Below, in pieces: positions 26,480 through 37,775 of a stretch of DNA of 64,000 bases; the first letter of the stretch is position 1, and every line of letters begins with the position of its first letter. This stretch comes from Glandiceps talaboti (Eukaryota > Hemichordata > Enteropneusta > Spengelidae). The DNA lies in NCBI RefSeq assembly GCF_964340395.1, contig NC_135549.1, positions 19,135,842 to 19,199,841 on the forward strand. The letters run 5' to 3'. The position numbers and the translations under genes were made by a program. The notes under the pieces were generated by a model. The model had not been told where the DNA came from and searched no databases. It worked only from the letters and a program-made list of their open reading frames with translations.

Positions 26480-27882
26480 CACTCTAGAATTACAAGGGGA
26501 TGGTGCGGAATGTTTTAACAAGGCAAATGATCTGAAAAGTAGACACACATATCACCCTACACATAGTTCTCACGTTTTTCAAATCAACAGAGGAAATTTT
26601 GCATTATCAAACTTGATTACTCCATTAATTAATTAATACTAGTACATCAGGCCCACTTATCTTTCAAGCCTTGTCATATAATAAACAAATAACAACCAAA
26701 AACAAACCTGCTTTGATTATTGCTATTTGTTGTTATTATAACAGTGTCCCTGTGTCACCACAAGACAGTTACTGTCTGTATACACTCTAAAACACAGGTA
26801 ATTTGGCATATACATTTCAGCAGAAAATCAATTGTTCATTCTTTGGCTTTTACAGCAACATCACACTTCAACTGTTTATGTACAGGTAATTAAAGAAATT
26901 AACCTAAGTCTGTCAATTATTCAATAATAGGCTTAATTACCATGACATTAACACTGATCAAAGCAGAGCTCTCCACACTGTCTATGGTCACTGTTTTATG
27001 ATGAAAGTACAACATTTTTTTCTTCTTTTTTTTTACAATAAATATCTTAAGTATTGTAGGTGCAAAATTGTTTCTGCTATAAATAAGTTTTAAGGCCATA
27101 ATACATACAGTCATGTCACAATTTGTGTAACCTCAGACTACTAAAGAGTGGGCTTAGGTGTAACACATATATGTATGGCTTAGTATACACCGCCCTGAGC
27201 TTTCACAAGTAGTCAAGACTCCATTCTAACACTGGCCCTTTTCTTGGACAAGGTCAAAATCGAGTCTTGACTTACACCATCTGCAAACAGGACTAATCAG
27301 CTTTGCTATAAAGTCAAACACTTGCACACCTGACTTGAGGTAAAAAACAATCACCACCAAGCATCACCCAGTCCCCCCCCCCCCTGCACACACACATTCA
27401 CTAATGTGTAATCACTAGCCCAGAACACGGTTACATTGTACTGTTTTTACTTAATATGTGTTTAAAATCATTCAAATATTGCATGTAAATGAAAAAATAA
27501 GCCATGCGAACTAGGAAATCCTAGATCAAGTCTTGTTCAGATTTCTTAAAAATATTTTTCTAAACACTGTTCAAATACAAATGTTAGAAGTTTCCTTCAG
27601 AAATTTGAACATAAACTGTATGAGCATTGAAACATGACAAAAAGACACACACATACAACGCCCATCAACTACTGTCAGAGAAAGCAGACTAAATCTTACA
27701 ATGTAACCAACTTAGGAAATAATGAATTACGAAAAAGAGAAACTAAAAAATAAAATTGGCGCACCTCCAATGGTTGTTTTGTACTCTCGTCTGTACGAAT
27801 CGTTCACATAACGTTGTACAAAAGACGTTTTCCCTACTGTTGCATCGCCGATTATCAACACTTTGAACAGTCTCTCGGTCAT
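17752..27882 (-). CDS. RAB29: Rab29/Rab32-subfamily small GTPase (5 coding exons)
   Basis: On the minus strand the exons are 27882-27765, 25930-25859, 20296-20115, 18662-18541 and 17884-17752. All junctions are GT-AG and in phase; the product is 208 aa. Visible GTPase motifs are the P-loop GDATVGKT (12-19), switch I TTIGVDF (36-42), WDIAGQERF (60-68, catalytic Gln65 kept), NKSD (123-126) and SVK (153-155). VDFALKV and WDIAGQERF are typical of the Rab32/38/29 group, and the GWTEMSVKE segment with SVK instead of SAK is closest to Rab29 (Rab7L1). The last residues are Cys-Thr-Cys, a double-cysteine geranylgeranylation site. The family directs traffic to lysosomes, lysosome-related organelles and trans-Golgi; vertebrate Rab29 recruits LRRK2. 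Introns of about 2 and 5.6 kb flank exon 2. Whether it is orthologous to Rab29 or pro-orthologous to the whole group needs a tree. Confidence 0.95.
23823..23974. promoter_or_regulatory. Cluster of seven TCACATGA/TCATGTGA E-boxes in Rab intron 2
   Basis: The octamer occurs at 23823-23830, 23868-23875, 23886-23893, 23904-23911, 23940-23947, 23956-23963 and 23967-23974, in both orientations. This octamer is the M-box bound by MITF/TFE factors in vertebrates. More copies lie at 25195 and 25496 in the same intron and at 28232 upstream of the gene. Enhancer function is inference; part of the cluster could have grown by local duplication of a CAATCACATGAC phrase. Confidence 0.4.
25630..25858. repeat. 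Three-copy tandem repeat containing the Rab exon-2 splice-donor region
   Basis: A unit of about 108-114 bp recurs ending at the true donor (complement of 25859). Its earlier copies begin near 25633 and 25745 with decayed versions of the same exon-intron junction. Phrases such as CCCAGTAAGTT and AACATCAAATATTGT recur in each copy. Confidence 0.6.
26416..26475. repeat. (GT)n microsatellite
   Basis: About 28 GT units in the first intron of the Rab gene. An antisense ORF of repeated His-Thr across it is an artefact of the repeat. Confidence 0.9.
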
Positions 27883-28560
27883 TTCGTAATACTACAGTGC
27901 AAAGTATCACAAATAAAGTGTGAGTTTGTCGACCGCTGCCATCGACTATGCAAGGCTTTGAACTTCGAACCAAACGTGTAGCACTGCACAGAAAACACGT
28001 ATGTTATGACAAGCCTCCCAACAGACGCGGCAATGTTACCTTGAGAAATCTGAACGAAAGCGTATCCCTCACTTGAACGACTTATCGTGTTTTATATGAC
28101 AAAGGCCATCTTTGTTTCTGATCACCCGTCACTAAATTTAAATTCCACAAGGAGTGCACACACACAAAAGCGTCCGACGACAGTAAAACCAACCCCTGTG
28201 TTTGATTCAATGGCTTGATCAGGTCAAATTATCATGTGATCAGTACATGTGACCTGACCTGACTCCAGGTGTCTGTTTAAAATGTTGCACTGATTTTGCA
28301 GTTCAGTTCATTTCAACTTGGTTTGGCTTATTAAAAAAAAGTTTTAAAATACAGAAAAAAATAATGTAATCAACTTTCGACATCCCTATTGTTCATGGAT
28401 GTGTTGAATGTCCCATGATGCAATACGTTTATGCAAATTGAGGTATTCCCTATAGAATGTCAGCTGTGTAGCGGGAATTCAAAATGGTTTGCATGTGTGA
28501 CAGCTTGTAGTGAAATTCATGTTACAACCTGTCTAGATTGCGCTATTTAAACAACATTTA
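27883..28560. promoter_or_regulatory. Shared divergent promoter region of the Rab and IMD-like genes
   Basis: The Rab start codon (27882, leftward) and the first exon of the death-domain gene (ending 28586, rightward) are about 0.7 kb apart, head to head. The interval contains an M-box octamer TCATGTGA at 28232-28239 and is somewhat richer in CpG than its surroundings. No TATA box in a convincing position. Bidirectional control is an inference from spacing. Confidence 0.45.
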
Positions 28561-28586
28561 AAGCCCACGGCTTGCTTGGCATCAAG
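28540..28586 (+). other. Probable non-coding first exon of the death-domain gene
   Basis: ATCAAG at 28581-28586 is followed by a strong donor GTAGGTATG. The next good acceptor is TTTTTCAG ending at 29536, which opens the exon that carries the start codon. The left limit of the exon is a guess. Confidence 0.45.
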
Positions 28587-29595
28587 GTAGGTATGCATTT
28601 TGTCTCCTTTTAACGCTACAATATCTTTCAAAACTATGAATTTAGGTTAAATCATTAATTCTTACATTTGAATCCGTTTGTCGTTATTCAAGAATGCATT
28701 TTATATGTAAACATCAAATTTCATTTCCCGCGCATCTGAACTTTGGCGAGTCGAAATGTCATGCCGTCGCAACTGAAGCTACGTATATGTAGTACTGTGT
28801 GTAATGACCTGGTTTCTGTCTACAAGATTGAAGGCTGATTGTTTCATTAGCGACTTAAAAACAACGGTAGGGCTTCAAAAACTAACATAACATTAACAAG
28901 ATGGCGTTATCTTTCTACCGTAGCTTCACAACTCGAAGTTTACGCTGAGAGCTACGTTGACTGACAATTTCCGACGTAAACATAAACTGCACCCAAACTT
29001 TAGAAACGCGGGAAATTGTTACGGTCTGGCATACAACCATTTAGCAACTATTCTTCAGTGTCTTTGCAGCCAAATTTGTGTTGGCTTCCATCTTGAATGC
29101 CAGATAGCAACCAAATGAACAAGACATTAATGATGTTTGTATCATTTATACAAAATGTAGTTTATACTCTGGCCCATTGTCACGAGCAAGTTATTGTATT
29201 GTGGATAGTACCTGACAAGTGTGTGTAAACAACAGATGCCTCCATTTCCCCCTGTTGTCTAATCCATCTAGGAGACCTCTAAATCATAATTAACTCTTTT
29301 ATTTAAAAAAAAAAAAAAAAAGCCACTCTGGGAACAAGTTAGTTAGTCCATAGACAACATCTATAGTCTGCCTACCAGTATGTGAACTATTAGTACATAT
29401 GCACAGTGCATTATTAGTAATTTTGCCAAAGGTTTGGGAACAATTTACATGGTGTTGGTTGTCATAGAATGTTGTAGTGCATTTTCATAGCTGAAATAGT
29501 TCTAGCTTCAATTTTTACTATATTTCTGTTTTTCAGAGAAAGCTATACACTGCCATCATACTTTAATGAACTGAGTGAGTGTTTCCCCCCCCCCC

Positions 29596-29613
29596 ATGTA
29601 TTGCTTGAGATGA
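29596..29613 (+). promoter_or_regulatory. Five-codon upstream ORF overlapping the main start codon
   Basis: An ATG at 29596, right after a run of cytosines, opens a five-codon frame whose TGA (29611-29613) overlaps the main ATG (29610-29612) as ATGA. Such overlaps can lower or couple translation of the main frame. Confidence 0.5.
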
Positions 29614-32600
29614 GTGAAGGCAGCTGTAGTTACATCACTACCAACCAGTCTGCTAACAACCCTGTTACCATGGGAACTGATGAAGTGGATTTTGCCAGGG
29701 TAGGTGTTATATGTATACAGTACTTAAGTTGTTCAATTTCTGTTCAAAGACATGTACTAATTGCTATCCATTCCATGAAATACTTGCAAATGTAATATAA
29801 ATGACATGTACTGTCTGGGCAAGTTTTCGTATTAATGATTATAACGGTATGAATTTTATCTATTCTCTTTTCTCAAATTCATCAATCATCTTGTATGTGA
29901 AGAGACATGCATGTATATTTCATTGTGTTGACTACGTTATTTCAGAAAGCAAGTATCAACTGCATCAGCAAATCCTTATTTAAAACGAAAGAAGGGGAAA
30001 TAAATTGTGTCTTTGATGACATAGCAATCTAGAAGATGGAAGCCAGCCTGACACATTGTAATTTGTAGTACACAGTGTACACATAAACTTGTTAACATCT
30101 GTGTCATTGGCAATCTCATTTATTCATTTAACAATTAACTATTCTGCAAAAATGCAAAAAAAAATTATTGATCCTGTATAATGGTTTGTTGAATTGTTCA
30201 GGAGTACTTTGTTGTTCAGGAGTACTCAGTCTCTGTCTACGTTGTGTAAGTACCCACATAATTTTTCCATGACCTTTCACATTGTTTTATGAAAGGATAA
30301 AGTTAGTCCTGATGTGGTATTGTAACCCTTCACCAAATCAAAATGACAATGAACAGATGCATCTGCTAGTGTTGGTTTTGTCAAATTTCATGTTGTTTTT
30401 TATGTCCTTTCTAGCCTTCAAACGAAACAAGAGAGGAAGTTAGAAATGTATATCCACCTGGTGGTTATGAAGGTTTGGCTATGGAAAAGAACAGACAAGG
30501 TCTACTGAATTCACACTGTATGCAACAACAAAAACGAAAGTCTTGCGATCAAGCTGAAAGCAGTGATACTGCAGACTTGTGGGCAGAAGAAGACGCAATG
30601 GAATGGAAAAGACGAAAATCGGGTATGTTGGAAAATACAGTCTTGTATAACAAAGTGATAGCCAATGGAGATTTGTACAAAGATGATTAACAAATTTCAT
30701 CAATCAACAGTGCAATAAAATATCTTCCAATATTTCTATGACTGACAGCCATCTTCATCTGGGAGTTAGGCCATGACATAAAAAGGTCATGACCTCAAGC
30801 CTAAGGTAGTGTCAAAGTTAGAACCGGTTCCCCCGGGTCTCCTCCTGTATCAATGGTAGGTACATATCTGGTAGAGTGGAGCCATCATTCCTGCTCAGTG
30901 TTCTTCCTCTCAATTTGACATGTATAGCCTCAAGTACTTTTCTGTATTGTCCACTTGATATTAATTTAAATGAAAATAACTTTGTGTGTCAATTTTACGG
31001 CGATATACGTTCATTGTTTGATATATACAGTTTTACTCTATCCCCTGAATTGCCCTTGAAATTACATTACTGGTAAGATTTAGAGTTTGTTTTATTTGCT
31101 GATTTCTTTTTGTCGTTTTTCAGAGGAAATGCAACGAGATGCACAAAGGAGAATGAATGAATGTAAAGTTGACGGTTCTGATCACATGGTGGTCATTGCA
31201 GGGCCAAACTGTACCATTAATTGTAAGTATTAAACAAATAATGTAATGTTACAGTTTACACTCACAAGTTTATACATAGGCAATGTAATACACACTCAAA
31301 ACTATGTACAGTACAAGGTGTGTACAAAGTAATTCTCGGTACCATTTCACCCTGTGCTAGAGGGTCAAAGTAGAACAAGATGGTTGACTTATTCTCATGT
31401 GCACCTATGTTATACTTATATGCATGTGTAGCACATTGACCTGAAGTCTTGGTCAAAACCAAGAAGTTGAATTATCGTTAATCTTATGAAATGCCTAGGT
31501 GGTAAAATTCTGATAACAAGAAAGTATCAAAACCGTCCAGAGTATTGTACTAGTTCAAGTTATTCCCAAATTTGAAATTAACAGATAATATCATAAATAT
31601 TTTAAATGAGAATGGAAGTTCACTATTGTTTTGGTGCTTGCATTCCCCATTTTAAACATTTGCATGGGTAACCCTTGATATACATGCATGATATTTACGT
31701 TACAGCTGATTTCAAACTACCGTTCAGTGGCTCTGTTTGATACAAATACACAGAATCTAATAGGAAACCACACATACTACACTTTAAGATAGCAAGATTG
31801 AATTGATAGTTTCTAGCAAAATTTTGTATAAATGTAATGAACTGGTGTACCACCATGCACACATGAAAACATTGGCGCCTGCGTCTAGTTACAATATGTT
31901 TAAATGGTTTATTTCATTCAGACTAAATGTAGCATTAAATTGTGATCTTGCTATTAAAGTGTAGAATGTACAGTTTCTTATTTATATCTGTGTGGTTGTA
32001 TCAAACAGAGTCACTGTGGTACCATGTATTGAAATCTGTCATATCTGTATCGTTTGTTTATGTACATACGCTAATACTGGTTGTCAAAGACATATGTTAT
32101 TACTTGAAAAAGAAAGCAAATGAGACTTTTCACAATACAACTTACCTATACCAGCAACTTTAGACTGCATGTTAAAAGTTATGATTTCATTCCTAATTAC
32201 ACAGTAAACACAAGTCCATCAAAGATGGGAACTGATTGTATTGATGGCAGTGAACCTGACAGTGGAACACCAATCCTGAATACTAGTGACAGCTCTAAAC
32301 CTATGTCAGCAGGCAGTGTTACTGATCAGAGTCACTCCAGTAAAGGTATGTTGTTATTGCATAAGTACACTATTTTCCAGTTATCAGAATCAGAGAGATA
32401 AAACATTTCCTGGTTTGAACACTAGGTGTGCTGTTCACAAGCTGTTTTGGAGCCAGAATAGTTGACTTCTGTGTTGTGGTATAGTGTTTTTGCTAAGGGC
32501 AGGGAACGTGTTAACAGGGAGTGGCAAATCTTGTAAAACTGGCATACACTAGTTTTCCATATATTATAACATCATTTTGGCAGGGAAAGTCCAGTCAAAT

Positions 32601-33562
32601 GACAGTAATGTCAGGTAGATTTTACCTGCAACACTGAGTATAAAAAACAGACACAAAGTCACCCCTCAATTCTCTGTTGTTTTCACTTTACTGTTTTATA
32701 AGTGACTACGTACCTGTAATCAAAACATACCTAACCACTACTGTAATGCATGCAATCAGAGTTCTGTTACAGACATTTTATTCAAGGCTCCATGCATTGT
32801 CATACTATCAGCAGTCATGGTCAAATTTTAGCCCTCACTTTGACAAATCAGGGGCGCCCTCTTACGATTCTTAACTGGAATATGACATATTATCACACCA
32901 TTGCATGATATGATATCATCCAATCTTATTTAAATGCTTCATTTACAAAACCTGTTCATGTTATTTTCCCCATTAACTGTTTAATTTGCTCTCAGACATA
33001 CATTTCTACTCAACATTTTAATGAAAAGTGACATGGTGTAGCTCATTTACAGTGGGCTGGTGTGATACTCTTGAAAGATATTATGTGATGTCAACTCTAC
33101 AAAAGTCAAGTATTAGTACAGTTGTGTAGATCTGCTCCAGTTACTGGAACTTTAAATGAATTTTTTTTGTTGACAATATCAAGCATTTTTGATATTTGTG
33201 ATATTCACTGACGAAACCCATAATACGTTGTGTGTTTGTTTTTTTAAATGATTGCTTTCAATTTTCAAGCTCCAAGCATGAAGAAGATATTCCGTTATGT
33301 CTCCCAAAGAATTCCCCTTTACTGGAAGAATGTTGCCAGGGAACTTCCCATGTGTGAGGATGACTTGATAGAATCTGAGATCCATCAACTGGAAGAAATG
33401 TACAACAAGAATCTAAAGGAACAGGCTTACAACTGTTTTATCACCTGGGAAAACAGCTTTCCGGAGGAATGCACACAGGACAAACTAATCACAGCTCTAC
33501 GAAACTGTCGACTCAACCTTGTAATCAGGGACTTGCTAAATCAGTCTTGGATGAGGTCATAA
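29610..33562 (+). CDS. IMD-like adaptor: RHIM-like motif plus FADD-type death domain (5 coding exons)
   Basis: Coding exons are 29610-29699, 30415-30622, 31124-31222, 32205-32345 and 33270-33562; all introns are GT-AG, phases agree, and the product is 276 aa. Residues 183-270 form a death domain: W198, L212, I217, Y224, NL 227-228, W239, LITALR 252-257 and NLV 262-264 fit the FADD/IMD group closely. Residues 122-130 read VVIAGPNCT, which aligns with the RHIM core IQIGxxNxM, keeping Ile124 and Asn128 but with Val for Gln and Ala for Gly. Residues 86-114 are charged and probably helical; 133-180 are Ser/Thr-rich and likely disordered. DEVD at 24-27 is a caspase-3-type site. There is no kinase domain, death-effector domain, membrane segment or signal peptide, so it is not RIPK1 or FADD. 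The layout equals arthropod IMD (273 aa in Drosophila), an adaptor linking recognition receptors to FADD, caspase and NF-kB. The IMD-like role is inferred. It could also be a separate FADD-derived lineage. Confidence 0.85.
31189..31215 (+). other. RHIM-like amyloid motif (residues 122-130)
   Basis: The nine codons encode VVIAGPNCT, flanked by HM before and INL after. Beta-branched residues, a small-residue turn and the Asn fit an RHIM-type amyloid core; the canonical Gln and Gly are replaced. The intron after residue 132 lies immediately downstream, so the motif is encoded at the end of one exon. Confidence 0.5.
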
Positions 33563-35089
33563 TGTACTTTGTGCAGTTGTAAGTTTTATTTGACATCACA
33601 AATCTGAGATTGTGTGATGAGCTGTTTTCACTGCCAACGGTTTAAGATTACTGCTTGTATTTTGTTATGTCACCAATTTCTTGTAGGGCCCACTGTAGTG
33701 TTAATATTTCCTGTTTAGTGGACCAATGTGAAAGGAGGGTCCATGCTGTATTTAGGTTGCCATCAGTTCAATATAGGGGGTGGCTATTTGTAAGGTTATC
33801 ACTGCCATAAAGAAAGCAACAACATTTTGTTTGTATGTCTATAGTGATACTATCACCTTGATGATATTAGTTACTTACAGCAAATATTGCCATAATTTCT
33901 CAAAAATTAAATGTGTATGGTTGGGGGGGGGGGGGGGTCTGACATGCACAGAATAATGCACATATGTATCTGCTCATGATTTTGTACATATTGAACCGGT
34001 GTTCATAGTTCTACACATTTTACAATGGCATGAACATGATGGAAAATAACTTTGGAAATAGACCCAATATTATTTGACATACACGTTTGTGCCATTGTCC
34101 AATGTGTACACGGTGATAGGGTTAAAAACAGTTTTATGGCAGACCTATGAAAAAAAATTTGGCCAGATCAAGAGAACAAATCTACCAAAGCTTTATTTCA
34201 CCACTGATACAATGGTAATAATGCATAAAACTGGAATCAAATCATGGGTTTTTAAATACAGTTGAGGTCTAAAGTTCTCAACTTATAAATGATACTGAAT
34301 AGTTGCTATGGAGACTTACTAACCTCTATCACCATGGCAATACTGCTAGCATTAGGGACAGTGACACATGCTGAATAAGTGAACTTTGTTCATGGGGGGG
34401 GGGGGGGGGGGCATCAGTGTGATTGCTGAATTTTTAGCAAAGAAAACTTTCACTCCTTCAATGATGACAGTTTTTGTATTTACTACCGAAATATTGATAG
34501 GGTGATGAAAAGTGTCTTCCAATGTGAGATCTATGTATTGTGCTGAGTTTCTGGTGGTATTTTAATGTGTTTACAATTACATTTTTACATCACATAGATC
34601 ATAGTGGTGTGACCACTACAGTTTTCATCATAGTTTACATCCTGTATAAATGCTTGATGTCACACTTGTGAGCATTTGTTTAAGGGGAGGGGAGGGAGTT
34701 TTGACCTAAACGAACTATGCTCATTTGCTAAGCTTGTGTGACATTGTGCGATCGTCCCTTAAGTTCTTAATGCTATTACTATCCTGGTCTTTATAAAGAA
34801 TGTCCATTTGACAACTGTTATCTTTGTTTTGTTTTTAATGATCATAGTTCCAAAGAGGAAAAAATTGGGGTTTGAAAGTTTGGGGTATATTTTTTGTGCT
34901 AAATTATAATCATGTGTCCTGACAGCTGGATTACTATTCTACTGTCTTTTAACAACTTTTGTCATTTGTAGAGTTAGTATTCAAGTCGATATACTTGTAA
35001 TATTGTAGAGTAGGTATAAAATTGAGAAAAGTTGTAGGAAGAAGGTACAAATGTACACTTTGTTTCATGAAAAATTAGAGACTTTGTGT

Positions 35090-35880
35090 GTGAGAGAAAC
35101 TTTTATAACAACTTTCTATAAATTTAGGATTGGATACATACAAGTATTTTTAAACAGTAAAGCTACTTTTTTTTGGGGGGGGGTATAATTTACGTATTAT
35201 AAATATTTAAAAAGTAGCCTATCTAGTGCTAGTATCATGATTTTAAATTTGCATTGCATAGAAGCTTTTGTGACAACTTTCCATCAGTTTGGGATTTTTA
35301 AGTATTTTTTAAAAAGTAAAAAGCTACTTTTTGAGAGAGAAAATAACACATTATTAATTTTAAAAAAATAGTCTAGTGGTTAGTTGACAGTATGGTGTTC
35401 CAAAATTTGTATTACATAGAAGCTTTTATAACAAGTTTTATCAGTTTGTATTTATGCAAGTATTTTTAGCTAGTGAAACAAGCTACAGTGAAACCGATTT
35501 TGAGAGACATTACTGTAGATTTTTTGGCATCACAGTATCAAGGTACTACGTGATATTAAATTTGTATTACAGAGGATCTTTTATATTCCCTTCTGTGTAC
35601 AGATAGTAAAACTGCTTGTGTCTATCTACTAGAACAATTGAGGCATTTAAGTGTTGCCAGTAGGATGATTTTCATTTTGAACTTTTTACCAGTTTAGGAT
35701 ACATTCAAATATTTTTTGCCAGTCAAACTGCTTTTTGAGAGGAGAAACAACTGCGCTTTTGATTTTAAAAATAGTGCATTGGCTCACACTATCATGATGT
35801 TATTAATTTGTATCGCAGAATAGCTTTGAACAACTTTTGGTCAGTTTTGTGTATGTGGATGTAGTTATCATAGTAATATT
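35090..35880. repeat. Hidden degenerate satellite, about 156-166 bp unit
   Basis: Five or six diverged copies start near 35099, 35265, 35421, 35577, 35680 and 35822. Shared phrases are AGCTTTTATAACAACTTT, ATACAAGTATTTTT, AGTAAAGCTACTTTTTGAGA and AATTTGTATTACATAGA. Confidence 0.6.
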
Positions 35881-37401
35881 TAATTTACCTTCACAATATT
35901 CACTGCCTCAGAAATAGATACAGGATGCCAAGTTTGCACAAACATTCCGTTTTTAAAAAGTTAACAATTTTAGAGACTTTTTCTAGTCATTATTACACAC
36001 AATAACATTTGCCTTTCACTTCCTTGTTTATCCATGTAATGAAAATAAACAACACTTTATAACAAGATGATGCAACCATTTTTACCAGAGCATTTTGCTC
36101 AGATGTAATTTTACTTCTGCATGAACATAGATTTTTGCTGTTCAAAGAAATCATGTGACAAAAATATCAACAAAATATTTCACTGACCAGTTTGTTCTTT
36201 TAGTTAAGAAATTTTGCAATATGTATTTCAATGTATTGATATTTAAGATTTTTTTTTCAGAATTGCTCAGAGCAAAAAATTGAACTTCCATATTTAGTCT
36301 TTTCTGAATTTTTAGGATCATTTTTTTATAATCATCCTGTCTAAATCATGGCAATTATAATATTTTTTGGAACATTTGAAATGGTTATCGTTATTTGAGG
36401 TATCGAATAATATGACTTTTAAAACTTTTATGTTTCATGGGTCTAATGATATAAAATCTTGTAAATCATGTTTATGAAATTAAAATTGAGGAGAAATTAT
36501 AACCAAACATTTGATTGACTTAAAGGTTCTTGTTCACTGAAGGTGTTTCTAGGACAAAACACCATACTCTAACTGGAATTTATGAAAATCACGAAATAAT
36601 TACTTAAGTTAATGTTAAGGATAAGTTTTGAATTTTTCATACTTGCTAGTACTTCGTAAAATTTTAAAATATGTCTTAATATACTCACATTTTTTGGACA
36701 TTTAAACTTTGCACTTTTCAATTTCACTATGTTATTATAAGTATTTAAGTTTAGATTTTTTTCGTATTTGTGAGTACTTGGTAAAACAGGTCTGATATTT
36801 TTGTGACACTCAAACTTTGCAGCTCAGTTTCATTGTTAGAATATTCAATTTTTGAATTGTCAATTTTGTTTTTGTACTCATTGAATTTGAAGTATGTATT
36901 TCATATATTATGATGTGTTGCAGCTGTCTCTTTCATTATGTTGTTTGAAGTACTTCATTCAGTTCATTCATTCAATATTTTCTTGAATTTTGTTGTAGTC
37001 TGCCAACATTTATAAGATTATTCAAATTTTGACCATACCATATATGTCCATTTTTTTCTCAGGCCAATGAAGAAGTTATGTAAAATTTGTTTGTTTTTTT
37101 CATTCACAAACATTTTTTCTTGTAAGAGAACAACTCAGATATAAAACTTTTGATTTGCATCACCTTTCATAGTCTCTCACCTGTTCTGTTGTAAATATTT
37201 TAAATAAGTGTTACACTTACAGCCTAGAATGTTTCAAAAAAAGTGTTGATAATATATCAATCTGTGAATTTCTGAAGCTTCAAAACACATGTCAGTATTG
37301 TTAGTCTTTGTGTTTATTTCAGATGATGAACAAGTTAGTTAGACTGTGATGTACAACCCTTGAAAAAACATTGGTACGTTTGCTTGAATGCATATAGTTT
37401 C

Positions 37402-37775
37402 GGTTACCCAGACTCACCACTGGAGGCTCTGTCTATGAGACTGTCCCAGACGAGAGTGTTGACCATACGTAAACGTAATCCAAAGTCGCCCACACCAGAT
37501 CTCTTCTACAGAGCAGTGCATGCTCGGGAATCCTTCATGTTTAAAATTGCAGGCTGAATGATCCACGTACCATTGTGACAGGGTTAACACGTCTCAAGTG
37601 GCTGATACACGTACATCCGTCTTAATTACAACTTAAAACAGGCCTCACATGCCCATTTTTCATGACAATGTACTTTGTGACTTCCAGTGTGGGCGACTTG
37701 GATTGTGTTTCCCCCAGACTATCATCTGGAACAATCTCATAGGCAGAGCCCCCAGTGGTGAGAGTCTGGGTAACC
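37402..37775. mobile_element. Foldback element with about 100-bp inverted arms
   Basis: The left end GGTTACCCAGACT and the right end AGTCTGGGTAACC are perfect reverse complements. The arms 37402-37505 and about 37673-37775 remain similar along their length, including the internal phrase CAAAGTCGCCCACAC / GTGTGGGCGACTTG. The spacer is about 170 bp and non-coding. Confidence 0.8.

Noticed and set aside
29601-29795. Start of the adaptor at the TTG at 29601, and reading on past 29699
   Set aside because: The ATG at 29610 is the natural start, and a strong donor at 29700 ends the exon; reading on leaves protein-like sequence.
31189-31215. Calling the adaptor RIPK1 or FADD
   Set aside because: No kinase domain and no death-effector domain are encoded in or between the phased exons.
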